Shown here in pieces: positions 1-12,975 of a stretch of 64,000 nucleotides of DNA (its first letter is position 1; each line of letters begins with the position of its first letter). Origin of the DNA: Polyodon spathula. Taxonomy: Eukaryota; Chordata; Actinopteri; Acipenseriformes; Polyodontidae. The position numbers and the translations under genes were made by a program. The notes under the pieces were generated by a model. That model ran no database searches. It saw only the letters and a list, made by a program, of their open reading frames with translations, and was not told where the DNA came from. The DNA lies in the NCBI RefSeq assembly GCF_017654505.1, contig NC_054549.1:28259647-28323646 (forward strand). Direction: 5' to 3'.

Positions 1-925
1 CACTGTAAACTTCTATTCGTACCATAACTCTATAAAATGTATGTGCGCCATGAACATTTATAAATTCACCGAGTATCAGGTATCTACAGTATCTATAACT
101 ATTCATTTTCAAAGCCAGAAGTGATGCTGCTGCTTTGCTGGGTCTCAGACAAATATTTTCAATAAAACGAGTGAACGGCCACCTCACTTTATTGATAGCA
201 GTCTGGATGAACCTGCTTCCTTTCAACCAACACAGACAGAGTGGCATGTCACTTATATCCGGCTTCATTACACTGAACTGACATGAGAAGGAAACCATCT
301 ATCCAGGGCTGCTTATTTTATTAAATCATCTTTCAAAATTCAAAGAACCCTCTATTTTCACTCCCCTTATGATGTTACAATGGAAATATATCAACCTGCT
401 GTTAAGTAGGAACAGATACGTGGGAGCACAGAAGTAATGTTGTAGATACAGTACAAATCCATCACAATTTCATTGTTGGAATGTATTGAACAATGTCCTT
501 TAAGCTGGTTTCATTGGCCTTTTAATCATTATATAAAGCTGTGTGTAAGTGTTGGGTGCTAGCATGTGCCAAGAGAGGTTGTTCCAGACAGACCTGTGTG
601 ACTTTGAATATGACTTCAGTTCTCTAAAGCTGGTTATATAGATTGCAGGGGGTTCTAAAGTTAAACATTGTGGGCCCTATTCACAAAACACTAAGGAATG
701 TTTTGTCCATTGCATCAAGTCTGTAGTTTTAAAAAGGGTTCAAAGGTTGTTAGCATTTTTCAAAGCAATGTTAAACCTAGGAAAATTTGTAAAAATAAAT
801 AAATAAAAATAAATAAAATAATAATAATAATAACAATAATGACAATTCACAGTTTTATACAGATCTAAACAACTACTTGCACAAGATACTGAACGTATCA
901 GGGGTATATGAAAGCAGTATATCAG

Positions 926-1100
926 CCTGTCTGTCTGTCTGTCACCCTTATATTTTTACATACTGTTGAATTGTGATGAAACTTGCTAAGGACTTTCCTT
1001 ATCAAAAGTTACTGAGTGTCTCTCTGCCCATCTGTCTGTATGTTACACTTTGAGTTTACATGCATCTAGAGAGCCTATTATCCAACTGTGATAAAGGGGG
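926..1100. repeat. Degenerate tandem dimer with (CTGT)n start
   Basis: Two diverged units about 97 bp apart start with a CTGT-rich segment, then TTACACTT or CACCCTTA, then a T-rich stretch with TTTACAT, and end near an AACTGTGATAAA or GAATTGTGATGAAA motif. The first begins near 926 and the second near 1,025. It looks like an old tandem or dispersed repeat unit; the family is not identified. Confidence 0.45.
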
Positions 1101-4079
1101 GAATTCACTAAGCTATCTACCAGAGTCAAAAACACCTATTGAAAATCTGAAATAAACAACCAGGACTTAAATTCAAGGAAACATAGGCATCTTAGCTTTC
1201 TTTCTTGGGGGGGGGGGGTTATTTTCATTTCTTTTTACATTAACTGGTGTTTTTCCCTTTAAGAAAACAAAATGTAAAATTTTTAATTCTTAATTCTCCC
1301 AAAGCACTGGTTTAAAATTAAAACTACATTTAAAAAGATATATAAAATAAATAAAAGCCACCCATAGAAAAGTCTCACCCCTTGTAAACAGTCCCATGAA
1401 GGGTTCAAAACCCAATTACCTCTGAACAATAGCATCTCTGCACACAGACTGATTGCACATTCCACACACGCACCTCCCCATTGAATTTCTATTAATGTCC
1501 AGCGTGTGTCAGAGCCAAGATAAGGTGCCGACAACATGTCTTACCAGTCTGCCAGAGAAAGGGCCTCAGTGTAAAACACCGGGCAGGATCTAAATCCTCA
1601 GGAAACTCTCTCAGTGCAATTTACCTTTTCCACACCGCAGATTACAATACCTTTTGAGGGGAAGGAGGCAGAAATAAATTCACTACGAGATCCATAGCTG
1701 TATGTAGCAAAAAAAAAAATTGAAATTGTGTTACTTTAAATTTTTGTGATTTGCAAAGAGGCACTTAACTGCAGGAGGGCTTGGCAACACTCTCCTGAAG
1801 AGAGGAGTTTTTCTGGGGGGAATTTATTTTTCTTTTAAAAAACGGTAAAAATTATTGCAGTGGAATCTTCCAGCCTGAGGATATCAGAGGACAGCAAGCA
1901 CTAGAAAACTCAATAGAGAATGGGAATTAATGATTTTTCTCCAACAGATAAGACTTCTTGTACAATATAAGGATGTGGTGGCTCAGCTGACACTGTGGTA
2001 AACACTCTGCTAGGGCACAAGGGTGTGAAACACTGCATTGTTATCACCCTTTCCCTTAACCAATACCCCTGCAGATGCTGTTTGTTAGCCGCAACAAAGA
2101 GGTGCCTTCTGCTCTGCAGGGGTAAAATAGGTACTTCACATCATCCACATTTCCTAACAGGTATTTTCTTACCAGTCTGGTGCATGTACAGTACGGTTAC
2201 CTATTGCTGTCTTTGCTTGCATCGCTACTTGCCATGCATACTAACTATTCCACCAATTGCTTCTGAAAACAATTCTCAGGGCTTGATTGTGGGGAAGTGG
2301 GTTGGGGAAGCATACTAGCGTTGCCCTGAGCAACACTATATGCCTCTCCACTGAGGAGAAGAAATGTTTGGTGGAATGGTAAGTAGGCATTGGAAATAAT
2401 AAAGAACCACACATAATAGGAAAATGAAAGCAAGTAATATATTAAATATTAGCAAAATGTACAATGAACACTATCAGTTCTTACCCCAGGATTACATTTT
2501 AATTATGGTGCTGCTATCTCTATAGTGCCTCTTAAAAGTACCAAATGACAACTCTCATTATTAAATGCAAACAGTGCTTAAAATGACAAATACCACAGTT
2601 CACATTGCTAGTGTTATTTGGTACTAAATCTACTTTAGTAATAGAAGCGCCATGGTTACAATTTAATACAATTTCATTCCCATAAGAGTCCTCAACACCT
2701 TCACTTTCCTCAACACCTGTACATGACATATTTTCTCTCAAAACTAAAAACAATGTAAGCAACACTACGGCCCACCAAACCTGACAACAATTCTGAGCTA
2801 CCTGACGTGGTTAGAATTCACAGAGGGGACTTTCCTTCAAACCCTCAGCTCATTAATTGCGAGGGAACATTGCTATACAAAAAGGTGTTGCGACAGGACG
2901 TTTATAGACAACGTTTGTGTATTTAAAAAAATATCAAAGCAATCACATTTGAAATTTGCAGCAATACTAGACTGGAAGGACTAACAGTAAGTAGTAAGAA
3001 TGTGAACAAGTGTTATTAATAGACCCGTCAAATTAGGCAAAATGCCATGAACTGTATAGACACAGGAACTAAGGAAATGGAGCTGCCCAGGGGAAGAAAC
3101 AAGTCATTTTTAACCAACACCAATGAATGTGTTTTTTTTTATTAAGTATAATATTATTTTAGGCAATCATTAACACTGAATATTGAAAGAGAAGCATGTC
3201 TATTATAATGGCTCAGTCACTTCCTTTAAATCCAAAGTTTGCTTGAAATAGTAAATTTCCATCTGCACCATTAATCCAATCTGTAACACTCTTCTCTTTC
3301 CAGTATCCAGTATAACTGGGGCTGCAGCCAGTTCCATCTGCGCTCTGCAGATCAATTGCACACATGCATCACATTTTGTACAGATCCCATTTGTAAATTC
3401 CTTCACCTTCCTCCAATATTTCCCTGGTAATATAATCATTTTGATAGCCCTAGATTTTTTTTTTAAGCTTTAACTTGCTTTTGCTTTGGATTACCTCTAC
3501 ACACCAACCTAGACAGGGTTCCTATACTTTTTTGTGGTCTGTTCGTTTGACCTAAACTGTGGCAGATCTAAATATTGCAGTTATTTAACTATTTAAAAAG
3601 AAGACATTTGTGTCTTTAAAAGTAAGTGAAGCACTAGATGTAGACCTATTTTTAATGTTTCAACAATGAGAATATTTACACCGCCACTGTTAAGATCAAT
3701 TGCAGTTTACTGTATTTTGTTGCAATCGAGGTAACACTGTGATTGCCATCAGTGCTGTTGTTTGAGGCATCCTGAGAAGTCAAATATTACATTATTTTGA
3801 GTTCTTCTCATTGCTATTACCCAAACACTGTGTTTTCTTTACTTTTTGATAAATCTGTGTGAAGGTGCTTCCAACTGATTTCAGAAGCTGATCTTCAGCT
3901 CCAGTTGCCAGCCATAGACATATTAAACTCAGGAATTTATATAGGTACAGTAAGAGCCATCTAGTGCACAGCTGTGTATTTCAAGATCAGTCAAAGTGTC
4001 TTTACAGAAGTAACAGCCAGTGCCATCTATTGAAATGGCTGGCACTAACTTCTATACACTTGAGATAATCTAGAACCCC

Positions 4080-4610
4080 TTTCACTCTGGCACTCCTACC
4101 CGGGTGCGGACCTGGGTTCTGGCTACCCAGGTCACAATCCTGCATAGTGTGAAACCACGTAGCTGGGTCCCAGTGACCCACCTTAGGATGTGGGTCGACA
4201 CACTTTGACCAGGGCTGAGCCAGACAAAATGCATGACGGCCGTTCGTGAGCCAACGCAATAACAAACAACCACAACTGCATGAAAGTTTCTCTTCTGCAA
4301 GGAAAACTTCTGTTTATTCTGTTTAGACATATTTTTGTTGCTTGAGAAATAGCATGAGCCAGATTGCAGCAGGGATGTAGATACATTTGCTCTAATCAAC
4401 ATTTGGGCAGATGGTTCAATCCACAGAAGCTTGGATGGAAGCATCCGTAACAAGCTGCTTCCAGGGCATCGATACGTGCATTGTGTACTTGCGTCTGACA
4501 CCCAGATCAGCCCTGCTTTATCAAAAGCAGTGTGAAATTGTGTAGCTGGTCCGCATGACACCGGGTCCTGACCTGGGTAGGTTTTGACCCAGGCTTACAA
4601 ATGTCTAAAG
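4080..4610. mobile_element. Possible non-autonomous DNA element with inverted-repeat ends
   Basis: An island of higher GC content in AT-rich intron. The left end at 4,095-4,117 (CCTACCCGGGTGCGGACCTG and following GGT) is matched by the reverse complement of 4,560-4,581 (CCTACCCAGGTCAGGACCCG and following GT), about 19 of 22 positions. Inside, AGTGTGAAAC..GTAGCTGGGTCC at 4,146-4,170 recurs in direct orientation at 4,529-4,552. No transposase is visible. A 159-codon minus-strand open frame crosses it but has no recognised homology. The exact ends and any target duplication are unclear. Confidence 0.5.
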
Positions 4611-6070
4611 CAGTCTCTTAGAACTGAAGAGCAGCTCCTGAATACAGACTTTTAACAAATACAATTTAAAAAATATTAGTAATTGCAATAATACAGAATG
4701 ATTACAAACATCATAAAAAGTTGGTTTAAAATGTGACTGGACCTACTTGTTCTTTAAGCAACTAAAGGACATAGCTGGCATAAAGGTTACATTACTGATG
4801 TGTAATGGACATTGTATTTGTCAAAGTACACAGCACTTGCCAAACGGTGGGACTGAACCTACGTTTTTTTTAAATACTTTATTAACTTTTTTTTCTCTAC
4901 AAGCTCTTGCTATACAATCACTCGGTCTACCTACACAGCAGAGGTACAAGGTTTCTTTTAAAAAGTATTCCTAAATTACAGTTCACTGGACTGGCTAATC
5001 AATACAGCAGGTGTCTGGAAAGCCACTTTGATGCAAGTCTGCACGGGCACAGGCAGCAACACCCAGCTGTGATACAACATGTACAAAATAACTGCGATTT
5101 GTAGATATTCAATATTTGCAAGGGCAAGATCGCCAAGAAGCGAAAAGGGTTATCATTGTACGGTCCGGTGCTCCAGTAGATTTCAGGACATTGCAGCCAG
5201 CAAGCCTGGCTTTCGATCAGATAATAAAAATGTTAATTCCGCTGGTTCAAGGCTTGGCTTCACTTAAGAGTACCTGCATTACAGCAGCTATAGCAAAGCC
5301 TAGTAGCTACAAAGACATTACAGCCAAGCTTATTCTCAAAAGAAACTTTATGATCAATTGCTTGATTGTTTTGCTTTATTAAAGAGACATATATAACACA
5401 AGCTGAAGCTCTCAGGTGGCTAATCCCTTCCTGTGTTGTAGGTTGGATGCAAAGAGGGAACAGGTAGCTGGAATCTATTGCTCTGCAACTGAAAAATGTA
5501 TATAACCTGAAAAAGCAAGTGCATGTCCATCCCTTCATTACAATTTTAGATGTTTTAAGTATTTTCAGACACACAGCACATTAAAAGTTGACAATCAACA
5601 AACCTAAATACATTTTTGTTAAAATATCTTTACCAAAACAGTACGTTTTTATTTCAAATTTCCTTTCAAAAAAGCATATTTCCTACTATTTTGAACTAGT
5701 TTGTGAAAATTGCTCAAACACAGAGTTTTTAAGATGTATTTCAGTTAAATTCGCCATGTGGAATCACAGTTAGCTCATAGTCTCTAATTTCCGCATTTCA
5801 GAAAGCCATTTGAAGCTCGGACCTTTTGACTACACCTGGGATGTGTCGCATAAACCCAAAGCCGTTGCAAGCGGCTTTCTCTGCACAGCACCTTCCAGGG
5901 AAGAAGGGAACAATCAGGAGTGAAAAGAATAAAGCTTGCAGTACCTAAAGTGAGAGCCAGACAGTTGCATGACATTTTTACACATTCAAAAATCAGAAAT
6001 ACGTATTCAATTTAAATTGAATGTGTAAAAATATACATAGAAATTTTGCTGCACAGCTTGTCTACACTAG

Positions 6071-6095
6071 CAACTACATCTCCCAGAATACAATG
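6071..6095 (+). promoter_or_regulatory. ZNF143/SBS-like motif inside CHCHD6 intron
   Basis: AACTACATCTCCCAGAATAC followed by AATG is a close match to the long ZNF143 (SBS) consensus ACTACAnnTCCCAgnATGC. A CCAAT box (CCAATCA) follows about 110 bp downstream, near 6,180. No exon is recognised beside it, so function is unproven; it could be an alternative promoter, an insulator-type site or a chance or repeat-borne match. Confidence 0.4.
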
Positions 6096-6729
6096 TCTTC
6101 AGGTACTAGCAAACTGTACACAAGAAAAACCAACCCAACAAACACTATCCAATCTCTGGCTGGCCCTGTTGTTATTGCAGCCAATCACAGTAAGAATAAG
6201 CTACGCAGGTTGAAGCGTAAACACACCAGTCCAGCTACAAATCCAACTGGAACCATCGTCAGAGGCAACTGCTAAAAAAAGTGCCTGTGATATTAAACTA
6301 ATTGTTTTATAATTGATTAATGCATTTCCTTATTGTACGTATCTCTATGGCTTGATATTTAAGTTTTAACATGTTCACTGAGTTTACGAATTGAATTTTA
6401 AATTACAGATGAACATGCTTCATATCACCTCCCTTAATATCATATCCAGTTTATTATCACGATTTTTCAAAAACTACTCGCCATGCACCATAGGTTCTTT
6501 GAGAAATTACCTCTCAATATCAAACCCACTTGTCACATTTTGTGTAGCCTGTCAAATGCTGCGTGGACATCTTAACGGGATACAGTTACAAAACACCAAC
6601 TTCACTGTGCTATCTGCAAAGCATCAAGAGTATCAGCTCACTGAGAACTGACTTATTTATTTAACTGATTCGTAATCTGACCATCCCTTAATGAGGGGAT
6701 TACATCATATATTTCCGAGCAGTGGCTAA

Positions 6730-7330
6730 AACAATGGGAAACGTCTCTCAAAGCACAGCATTGCTGTATTGTGCTCATTGTTGACAACTGTCCTACTCAT
6801 CCTCCTATCAAACTTGACTATATTTAAGATTTTTCTGCCATCAAATGTAACCCTTCTAATACAACCATGTGACCAGGGGATCATCCTAGCACTACAAGCA
6901 CACTACCATCGATAGGTTGTTTCCAAGATTCTTGCTACCATGGATACAGTGGACAGTGTGCAGTCTGCAACTGAGCTTGCAAGGAAAACAGACCTGTTTA
7001 CAACTATGTTGTTGATCAAGGAAGGTTGGGACTCTGGAAAAAGTGAAGCCATCATTAACTGCTTCCGTATATCTGGCTTTCTGAAAGAGGATGCCCCGAC
7101 TTTAGTGATTGAGGAAGAACCGGTGGTTAAATGCTTTCATCAATGTGGATAATGATGCAGAATGCATTGAGCCATTGGAAGATGAACAAATCATGGGGGA
7201 TATCCAGCAAAAGAAACAGAACCAACTTCAGACTGCTCATTCTGACTTGGTTGAGGAAAGTGAATTACCTGGAGCAGTTGTAGCCACATCTGAAGCACAA
7301 CTTCACTTAAGATTTTGCAGAAGTTAGTGT
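6730..7330 (+). pseudogene. Tigger/pogo-type transposase relic (3' part)
   Basis: Conceptual translation in shifting frames gives successive blocks of a Tigger (pogo superfamily, TIGD-like) DDE transposase: KQWETSLKAQHCCIVLIVDN near 6,730-6,790, then the block CPTHPP; LPSNVTLLIQPCDQGIILAL near 6,835-6,895; then DLFTTMLLIKEGWDSGK and EAIINCFRISGF near 6,990-7,080. The VDN and QPCDQG blocks correspond to conserved catalytic-domain motifs. Stop codons (after LDYI and after HYHR) and a frame change near 7,110-7,150 break it, so it is dead. The 5' DNA-binding half was not found. It lies in intron 4 of CHCHD6, antisense to that gene. Confidence 0.8.
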
Positions 7331-7845
7331 CTGGACTTTATTTAACAAGATTGAAAAAAAAAGTTGCTGAAATTTCTGTGCAACACCTAACTGATAGCAA
7401 CAATTCATGCCTGTTTTAGGTAATGACATAAACGGTTTTGTTCCAATTAATGATACAAAACATATTTGTCCTGTAGTAAACTATATGCATTTGTTTAAAT
7501 GAAAAGAATGACTAAATATGTACAGTGTTAAAACACTATTCTTTAATTCACCGTAAGTTTTAGAACCTTGTAGAACACATTGCGATGTTGTACAGTAGTT
7601 CAAAGTAACATTGCAGTTAAAATGGAAGGCTCTTTTTTAATGCTTACCCCATTACCATTAAGATTGTACAGTATTTATCGAGATTACTCATGACTTCAAG
7701 ATAATGTTGTATTTTACCCCCGGAAAATACATTTTACTTTCTCAGTGTTAAAATTGGAGGATAAGTTACTCCCAGACCCCAAATCTGCAGCGCTGGAGCC
7801 AGGTGGTTTCCCCGGCACTTTTCTAACTGCAGTGTTTCTACTCAC

Positions 7846-10800
7846 CATCACTTTGGTTTTCTGCTTCTCCTCGATGGCCTGGGCTCTTTCCCGCATAACA
7901 GCCAGGGTCAGACTTTCTTGCCCTGCCACCCGCTCCCTCTTTGCAATCCTGGCCAACTCTTCCTGTACCAGAGCCTGTTCTCGTTCGTACCTTTGGAAAG
8001 ATGAAAACAGGAAAGAAAACTGTCTGATTCAGCGCTCTATATTGATCTACAGTATGGATTCTAATCAGAACACAGCCAGACATTATTTTCCAGCACTTCT
8101 TCAATCATAAATGGTTGACTGCGATTATCAGTCCCCTATACGCTCAAAAGCTATTGAGACTGCACTTTCTCAATAGAGTAAATCCTCACAAGAAAGCAAC
8201 GCAACACCAACAGCAGTGACATTTCCACATCAAAAAGTTAAAAGCCTTAATTACAAACCAAACGGGCCATTAAACAAAAATTTAACAAGCAAATTGAGGA
8301 TGGCTGTCATGGATTGAAAGACTCTGGTCTTGTCCCTCAATACACCAGCCTACTCTTCCACCTTGCAATGCTGTTCAATCGTAAAGAAAGAAATGTTTGT
8401 CAAAGAACTGTGTATGTTTCTTGAAGCATTACTACTACTACTGTGATGTATATATGCCTGCCTCCACGAAGCATCTCCAGTGGGGATAATAATCTTAGAC
8501 TTAAAAATTCTTATTTATTGAATTGAGCCCTAGGTATTTAAACTCCTGTGGTCTCAGATCCCAAAGCACTTAAAAGTATTTCCCAAAGACAAACCAGAAC
8601 TTTCATACGCTACACCAAGAACTTAGAATTGTCATCTAAGACATTTCAAGAGAGTTTATGGCAAGCTGTCAAAACTGTAAAGGTTAACATAAAGATTAAA
8701 CATCACTTGACTGTAAAATGGCTTCACTGAGAAGTTCATTTTGTTTAATCAAGGCCTATTTGTTAACCTCCTGTTTCAAACTGTTAAGAGGGAAGTTGCC
8801 TGTCACTATGATTGACAAGCCTTTAAATTTGACATCAAAACGGTTTGGCTTTTCTTTTTATCCCTGCTAACTGACTGACAGAGTTTACCTTGAGTAAGGC
8901 GATCACAACAATACATGACAGACACAGAGAAGGCCTCAATACTGAAGCTAGGCAATCAGACAAGCCCCTTGACACAAACTCATCTAGAAAGTACAAAAAA
9001 ACAAACAAAACAATATGGGTAATTGCAATATGAACCACCTGAATGATCGCAAACAGGACACAAAAGTTAAGGGGACGGTAAAAAGAAAAAGATTGATTTG
9101 AAACAACGGGCCCTTTACTAGCATGGAGTCTGAAGTCTAAACCTGAACAGTAAACACCAGCTGGGCTGATAAAGAGCTCCCGTATCAGAGGTTCGCTGAG
9201 ACTGGCAACTTGTTTGACTGTTTCTCTTTATATCTGTGCCTTAGAAAATAAAACAAGTGATTATGCTAAGCTATTCATGGCATGATTTGACTTGCTGCAT
9301 TGGGACTTCATTCTTTTAGACTGGCAGCTCTGGTGGTGGGTTGTATACATTGTTTGTTTTTGGTAGGCTTAATATTTCCTACCTAGCACCTGAATTGGCA
9401 AACAACAGTCACAATGTGGCTCCTTGGGTCTAAAAAAATGACACATTTTAATGCTTTTCTTATTGTTTTGTAAGGACGTTTGATACCAGATTTCCTTTTA
9501 CTCCCGAGACATTTCACTCCTTTTATCCAATTATATTTCATTGGAATTTTTCAGCTAGTTTAAAATGAAAGAATCTTCTGAGCTGAATTTTGAAAGCGCA
9601 TTTGAACTAAAAATACATCCTGCTGCATATGAGCGCCCTGTGACCACAGCGAGGCTGTACAGCAGCGCCATCTAGACGGTACAAAGCTTCTGTTTGTCAA
9701 CTATCTGGTTAAGGGCTGACTGCTTGCTGATTTTCACAGAAAATAAATCTAGTTTTATTAAAAGTTATACAATATATAACATAAACATACTAAAACACAT
9801 TTTGTTTACAATGAGAAACCATTACTTGTAAAAGTGAATATTAGGTGGACACAATTAAGTTATATTCAGTAGTACTAAAAATAAAAATGAAACATTGTAG
9901 TGAAAAATCATTGTCAATGTTTTCATAAAGACAAAGAGCCATATTCAAAGTTCAAAGGCAGTGGATAATTTACTGAGATGAATAGTACCATTAATGGTAT
10001 AACACTAGCAAGAAACAACGTATTGTTCTCCTATTAAAAATTGTATTTGCACTTAGTGAGCTCAAAATAGCCCCCTTGCTCAGGGTCTGTGCCTTATACA
10101 AACAGGTTGTGTATTCTGGGATAAAAAGTAAACACATAAATTTATTTACTGCTTTAATTAAGACAACCCTTATACATCTTGTGCCTCTGTTGCACTCTGT
10201 AATGCTTTATTAATGAGAAGCAAGCATTATTTTACTGAAAGCTGTTGTAATATCAATTTGGACAATGTGCTTGTATTGCACTGTTTTACCAGCAGATGTC
10301 AGACCAAAGCTTGAAATCAAATACTTGCATGTTGTCCATAACTCAGTAGTACAGTGCTGTACTAGTCTTTTGTATTGGAACAGGTGAATGCACGCAAATT
10401 AACTAGAGGTGGAAGCTTTTAATACCAATGTTACACCACTCAGACTCCTTGAGGAATAATATGGGTATATGTCTGTGGGTTCTTCAGTTCTTATTGGCAC
10501 AGAGGTGTCATTATTGGCTCCAAAACATCCTAGAATGTTCATTGGAATATGTTTGAGAAACATGGGTGCAGTTCATGTACTGGTAAGTAATAATTTCTTT
10601 AAATGCCAGTGTTACTAAAAAAATACAAAATTCAGTTTGTCTCATTCAGAAGTGTGTAGCCCAGTATCTGCCTGTGACTAACTTTCCTGTATTTAATATC
10701 TTGAGGAATGAAAATGAGCAGTAAGTCAGACTTCACGTTAAAAAGATTGATGTTACAGATACAGTGACCTACCTTTTGTACAGTTCCTCCTCTCTTTCGG

Positions 10801-11684
10801 TAATCTTTTTCCCTGAGCTCTCTTCAGATGGAGGTTTAGGACCTTAACAACAAACAGAGAGAACACTTAACAGCATTCCAAAGAAACGCAGAAGCACTTT
10901 TATTACATACTGCTTGGAAGATGTGGAAAGCTGTACATTGTGAGAGACTCTAGAAATTAGACATCATCGATTTTAACGATTAAGAACAAAATGTATTCTG
11001 TTAATGAGGGCTGGGTGGGGCTATTCCTATAAGAAACTCTGCTGCTCACTCTACTCAGAATCACAATTCGGCTTTGTTTCTGGTTTTTGGTAGCAGGCTA
11101 TTATGATCCACCTTTTTAATGGCAGTGGTAGGCTGTTCCAACACCTGGTCAACCTAAGTTGATTACAGAATATCGAGTCAAACTGTTTATAAAGGAATAT
11201 TTTCCCAATGATGTACAAAATCTCACAACTGGAGGTCTGTAAACACATACTTACAGTATTTGCAAAACATAGGAGATTATGACTTAGCTGTAGAAACACA
11301 GTGCAATGTTCTTGTCCCAGCGTATATTTTAGAACCACAGACTTCAGCTCAAGGAAGCAGTGCTGCTCAGTTTTAGTGTGTGATTAGAGAGACATACCAT
11401 GCATCATGTATTTATACTGATAATGTATGCTTGACCAAAAAGTGTTGAAACCCTGTGATTGCCAATCACATTTTCAAAACACAATGATAACACATTTTAC
11501 AGTTAGTGTGAATCTGGTAATATACACAAAGAACATAACTTGGGTTGGCTTAAAGTGTTATAAAAATAAAAGTTGTGACGTTTAAATTCTTAAAATTGAT
11601 CTAACACTGTCAAATAAGACAAATTGCCATACAGAATTCAACAACATTGCATTTACTCTGACATTTAATTTAATTAAAATAAGC

Positions 11685-11725
<41 letters not shown>

Positions 11726-12732
11726 GACAGATAGGAATTCAAGGAATTTTAATTTGTTAAAATGTCATGGTTAGTTGTCTAAACGTCACAATTGGAAGCC
11801 ACCTTCATTGTTCTCTGTTATATAACACCATGCAGAGCACCGAGCCTCCCTGACACTCAGTCTAGGATGAACTCTGTAAACACATTGTAATAAAGCAGTG
11901 AAATACCCAACCTCTCTGTAGGGTTGCTTCAAGCACAAACCATACCTGTGGAGCTAGGGGAGCTACCAGTTTCTCTGTGAGAGGACCCATGATCTGAAAA
12001 GGAAGGCTTTGACTGCCCTGAAGATTCTTTCATGCGTTTCACAACATCTTCAGACAGCTGTTGAAAAGAGAAAAAAAAAGACCATTATTAAATTCACAAA
12101 CCTGGTGGGAACATTCTGTTGTCTCTCCCCAATCTAAATACTTTCAGTAAACAGTACTTCGTTTCAGTTAGACGCTCGTCAGAAATATATTCACCTGTGA
12201 AAGACCTGTTTTTACAAACTAATGTGAATATAAAACATAGCGAATAATAAGAAAGCAAGCTCATGCACTGAACAAAGTAGTGTCTCGCAATAGAAAGTTA
12301 CACTTTACAATCAAATATGTCTTCCACATTCTGGCCATGTACTTTACATTACAGGAAAGCAGACCTTGTTAAAATCCCAGTATGTTTACATTCCCCATCA
12401 GTAGTAGGTTTAGTGGGAGAGACACAAGGTTCCCTTTCCTAGTTAAAACCTGCTTGATACGAACTTACTGTATGCTCCTGTCCATGCATGCAGTAATGCT
12501 CGGCAAGTTACAACCTACTTCGACGCTGACTCAATCAGATACTAAAATATTATATAATTCTACATTAACATTTACATTTATACACTGCAATCAACTACAG
12601 TTGTATTGTTCAATTTCACTCCAACTTTCAAGATTTGTATTAGCTTACCTTGATTCCATGAAGTACCCTGACCCTGTCATCTTCGTCCAAACCAAAAGAA
12701 ACCTTTCTACTTGTACTTTCGCTACCACCCAT
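7846..12732 (-). CDS. CHCHD6: CHCHD6 (MIC25), MICOS complex subunit, 5' four exons only
   Basis: Coding exons on the minus strand: 12,649-12,732, 11,946-12,057, 10,773-10,842 and 7,846-7,990. All have AG/GT borders and the phases close, giving 137 residues. The product begins MGGSESTSRKVSFGLDED, then DRVRVLHGIK and LSEDVVKRMKESS, the conserved N-terminus of the MIC19/MIC25 family; the VRVLHGIK stretch and the short Ser-rich linker fit CHCHD6 better than CHCHD3. Gly2 in an MGxxxS context is a likely N-myristoylation site, as known for CHCHD3. Residues about 80-137 are rich in Glu, Arg and Lys and look like the family coiled coil. The C-terminal twin-Cys CHCH domain, needed for mitochondrial import, is not in the window: its exons must lie left of position 1. 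The family works in MICOS at mitochondrial crista junctions. The human protein is 235 aa, so a little over half is visible. Gene identity is firm; the paralogue call is slightly less so. Confidence 0.9.
11685..11725. repeat. (AAT)n microsatellite
   Basis: About 13 copies of AAT/ATA in CHCHD6 intron 2 (between exons at 10,773-10,842 and 11,946-12,057). Confidence 0.9.
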
Positions 12733-12739
12733 CGTAAGA

Positions 12740-12975
12740 TCAATCTTATATTCACCCTCGGTGATTATTCTTTATAGATTATGGAAAAGAACACGTTCTT
12801 CTGTTATTATCACTTGATTAATATTTAAGCATTCAGCTTGCACTTCACATGAAATGTCAAATTCACGGCATCAAAGCACAAGCCATCAAGATTGGTGGCC
12901 GTGTGTAGAACGACCAATCATATTTGATATTGCTACTTCAGTGGCAAAGAGGGCTTGTGGGAACTGTAGTTTTTC
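12740..12975 (-). promoter_or_regulatory. Putative CHCHD6 promoter (ZNF143-like motif and CCAAT boxes)
   Basis: About 220 bp upstream of the CHCHD6 ATG, positions 12,954-12,971 read on the minus strand as AACTACAGTTCCCACAAG. This resembles the ACTACAnnTCCCA element bound by ZNF143/THAP11, common in TATA-less promoters of nuclear-encoded mitochondrial genes. A CCAAT box lies on the minus strand at 12,891-12,895 and another on the plus strand near 12,913-12,917. The transcription start is not determined. Confidence 0.5.

Larger units (their letters stand above)
1..7845. other. CHCHD6 intron 4 (part), no exon seen
   Basis: This stretch follows the fourth coding exon of CHCHD6 in its reading direction. 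I see no further exon of the gene here; the CHCH domain exons are not recognisable. It contains a degenerate tandem dimer (926-1,100), a G run at 1,207-1,218, an inverted-repeat element near 4,080-4,610, a ZNF143-like motif at 6,071-6,095 and a Tigger transposase relic at about 6,730-7,330. Short open frames in it have no recognisable homology. Confidence 0.6.

Noticed and set aside
660..700. TGGGCCCTATTCACAAAACA as a MITE end
   Set aside because: No matching inverted partner found within a reasonable distance.
4082..4561. 159-codon open frame on the minus strand
   Set aside because: It spans the inverted-repeat element, has no recognisable domain, and overlaps two other unrelated frames; best explained by GC-rich repeat sequence.
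5100..5400. Possible retropseudogene (overlapping frames around the GCCAAGAAGCGAAAAGG segment)
   Set aside because: No frame gives a recognisable protein and no poly(A) tail or flanking repeats are visible.
7745..8110. 121-codon plus-strand frame opposite CHCHD6 exon 4
   Set aside because: Antisense shadow; the minus-strand exon has matching splice sites and family similarity.
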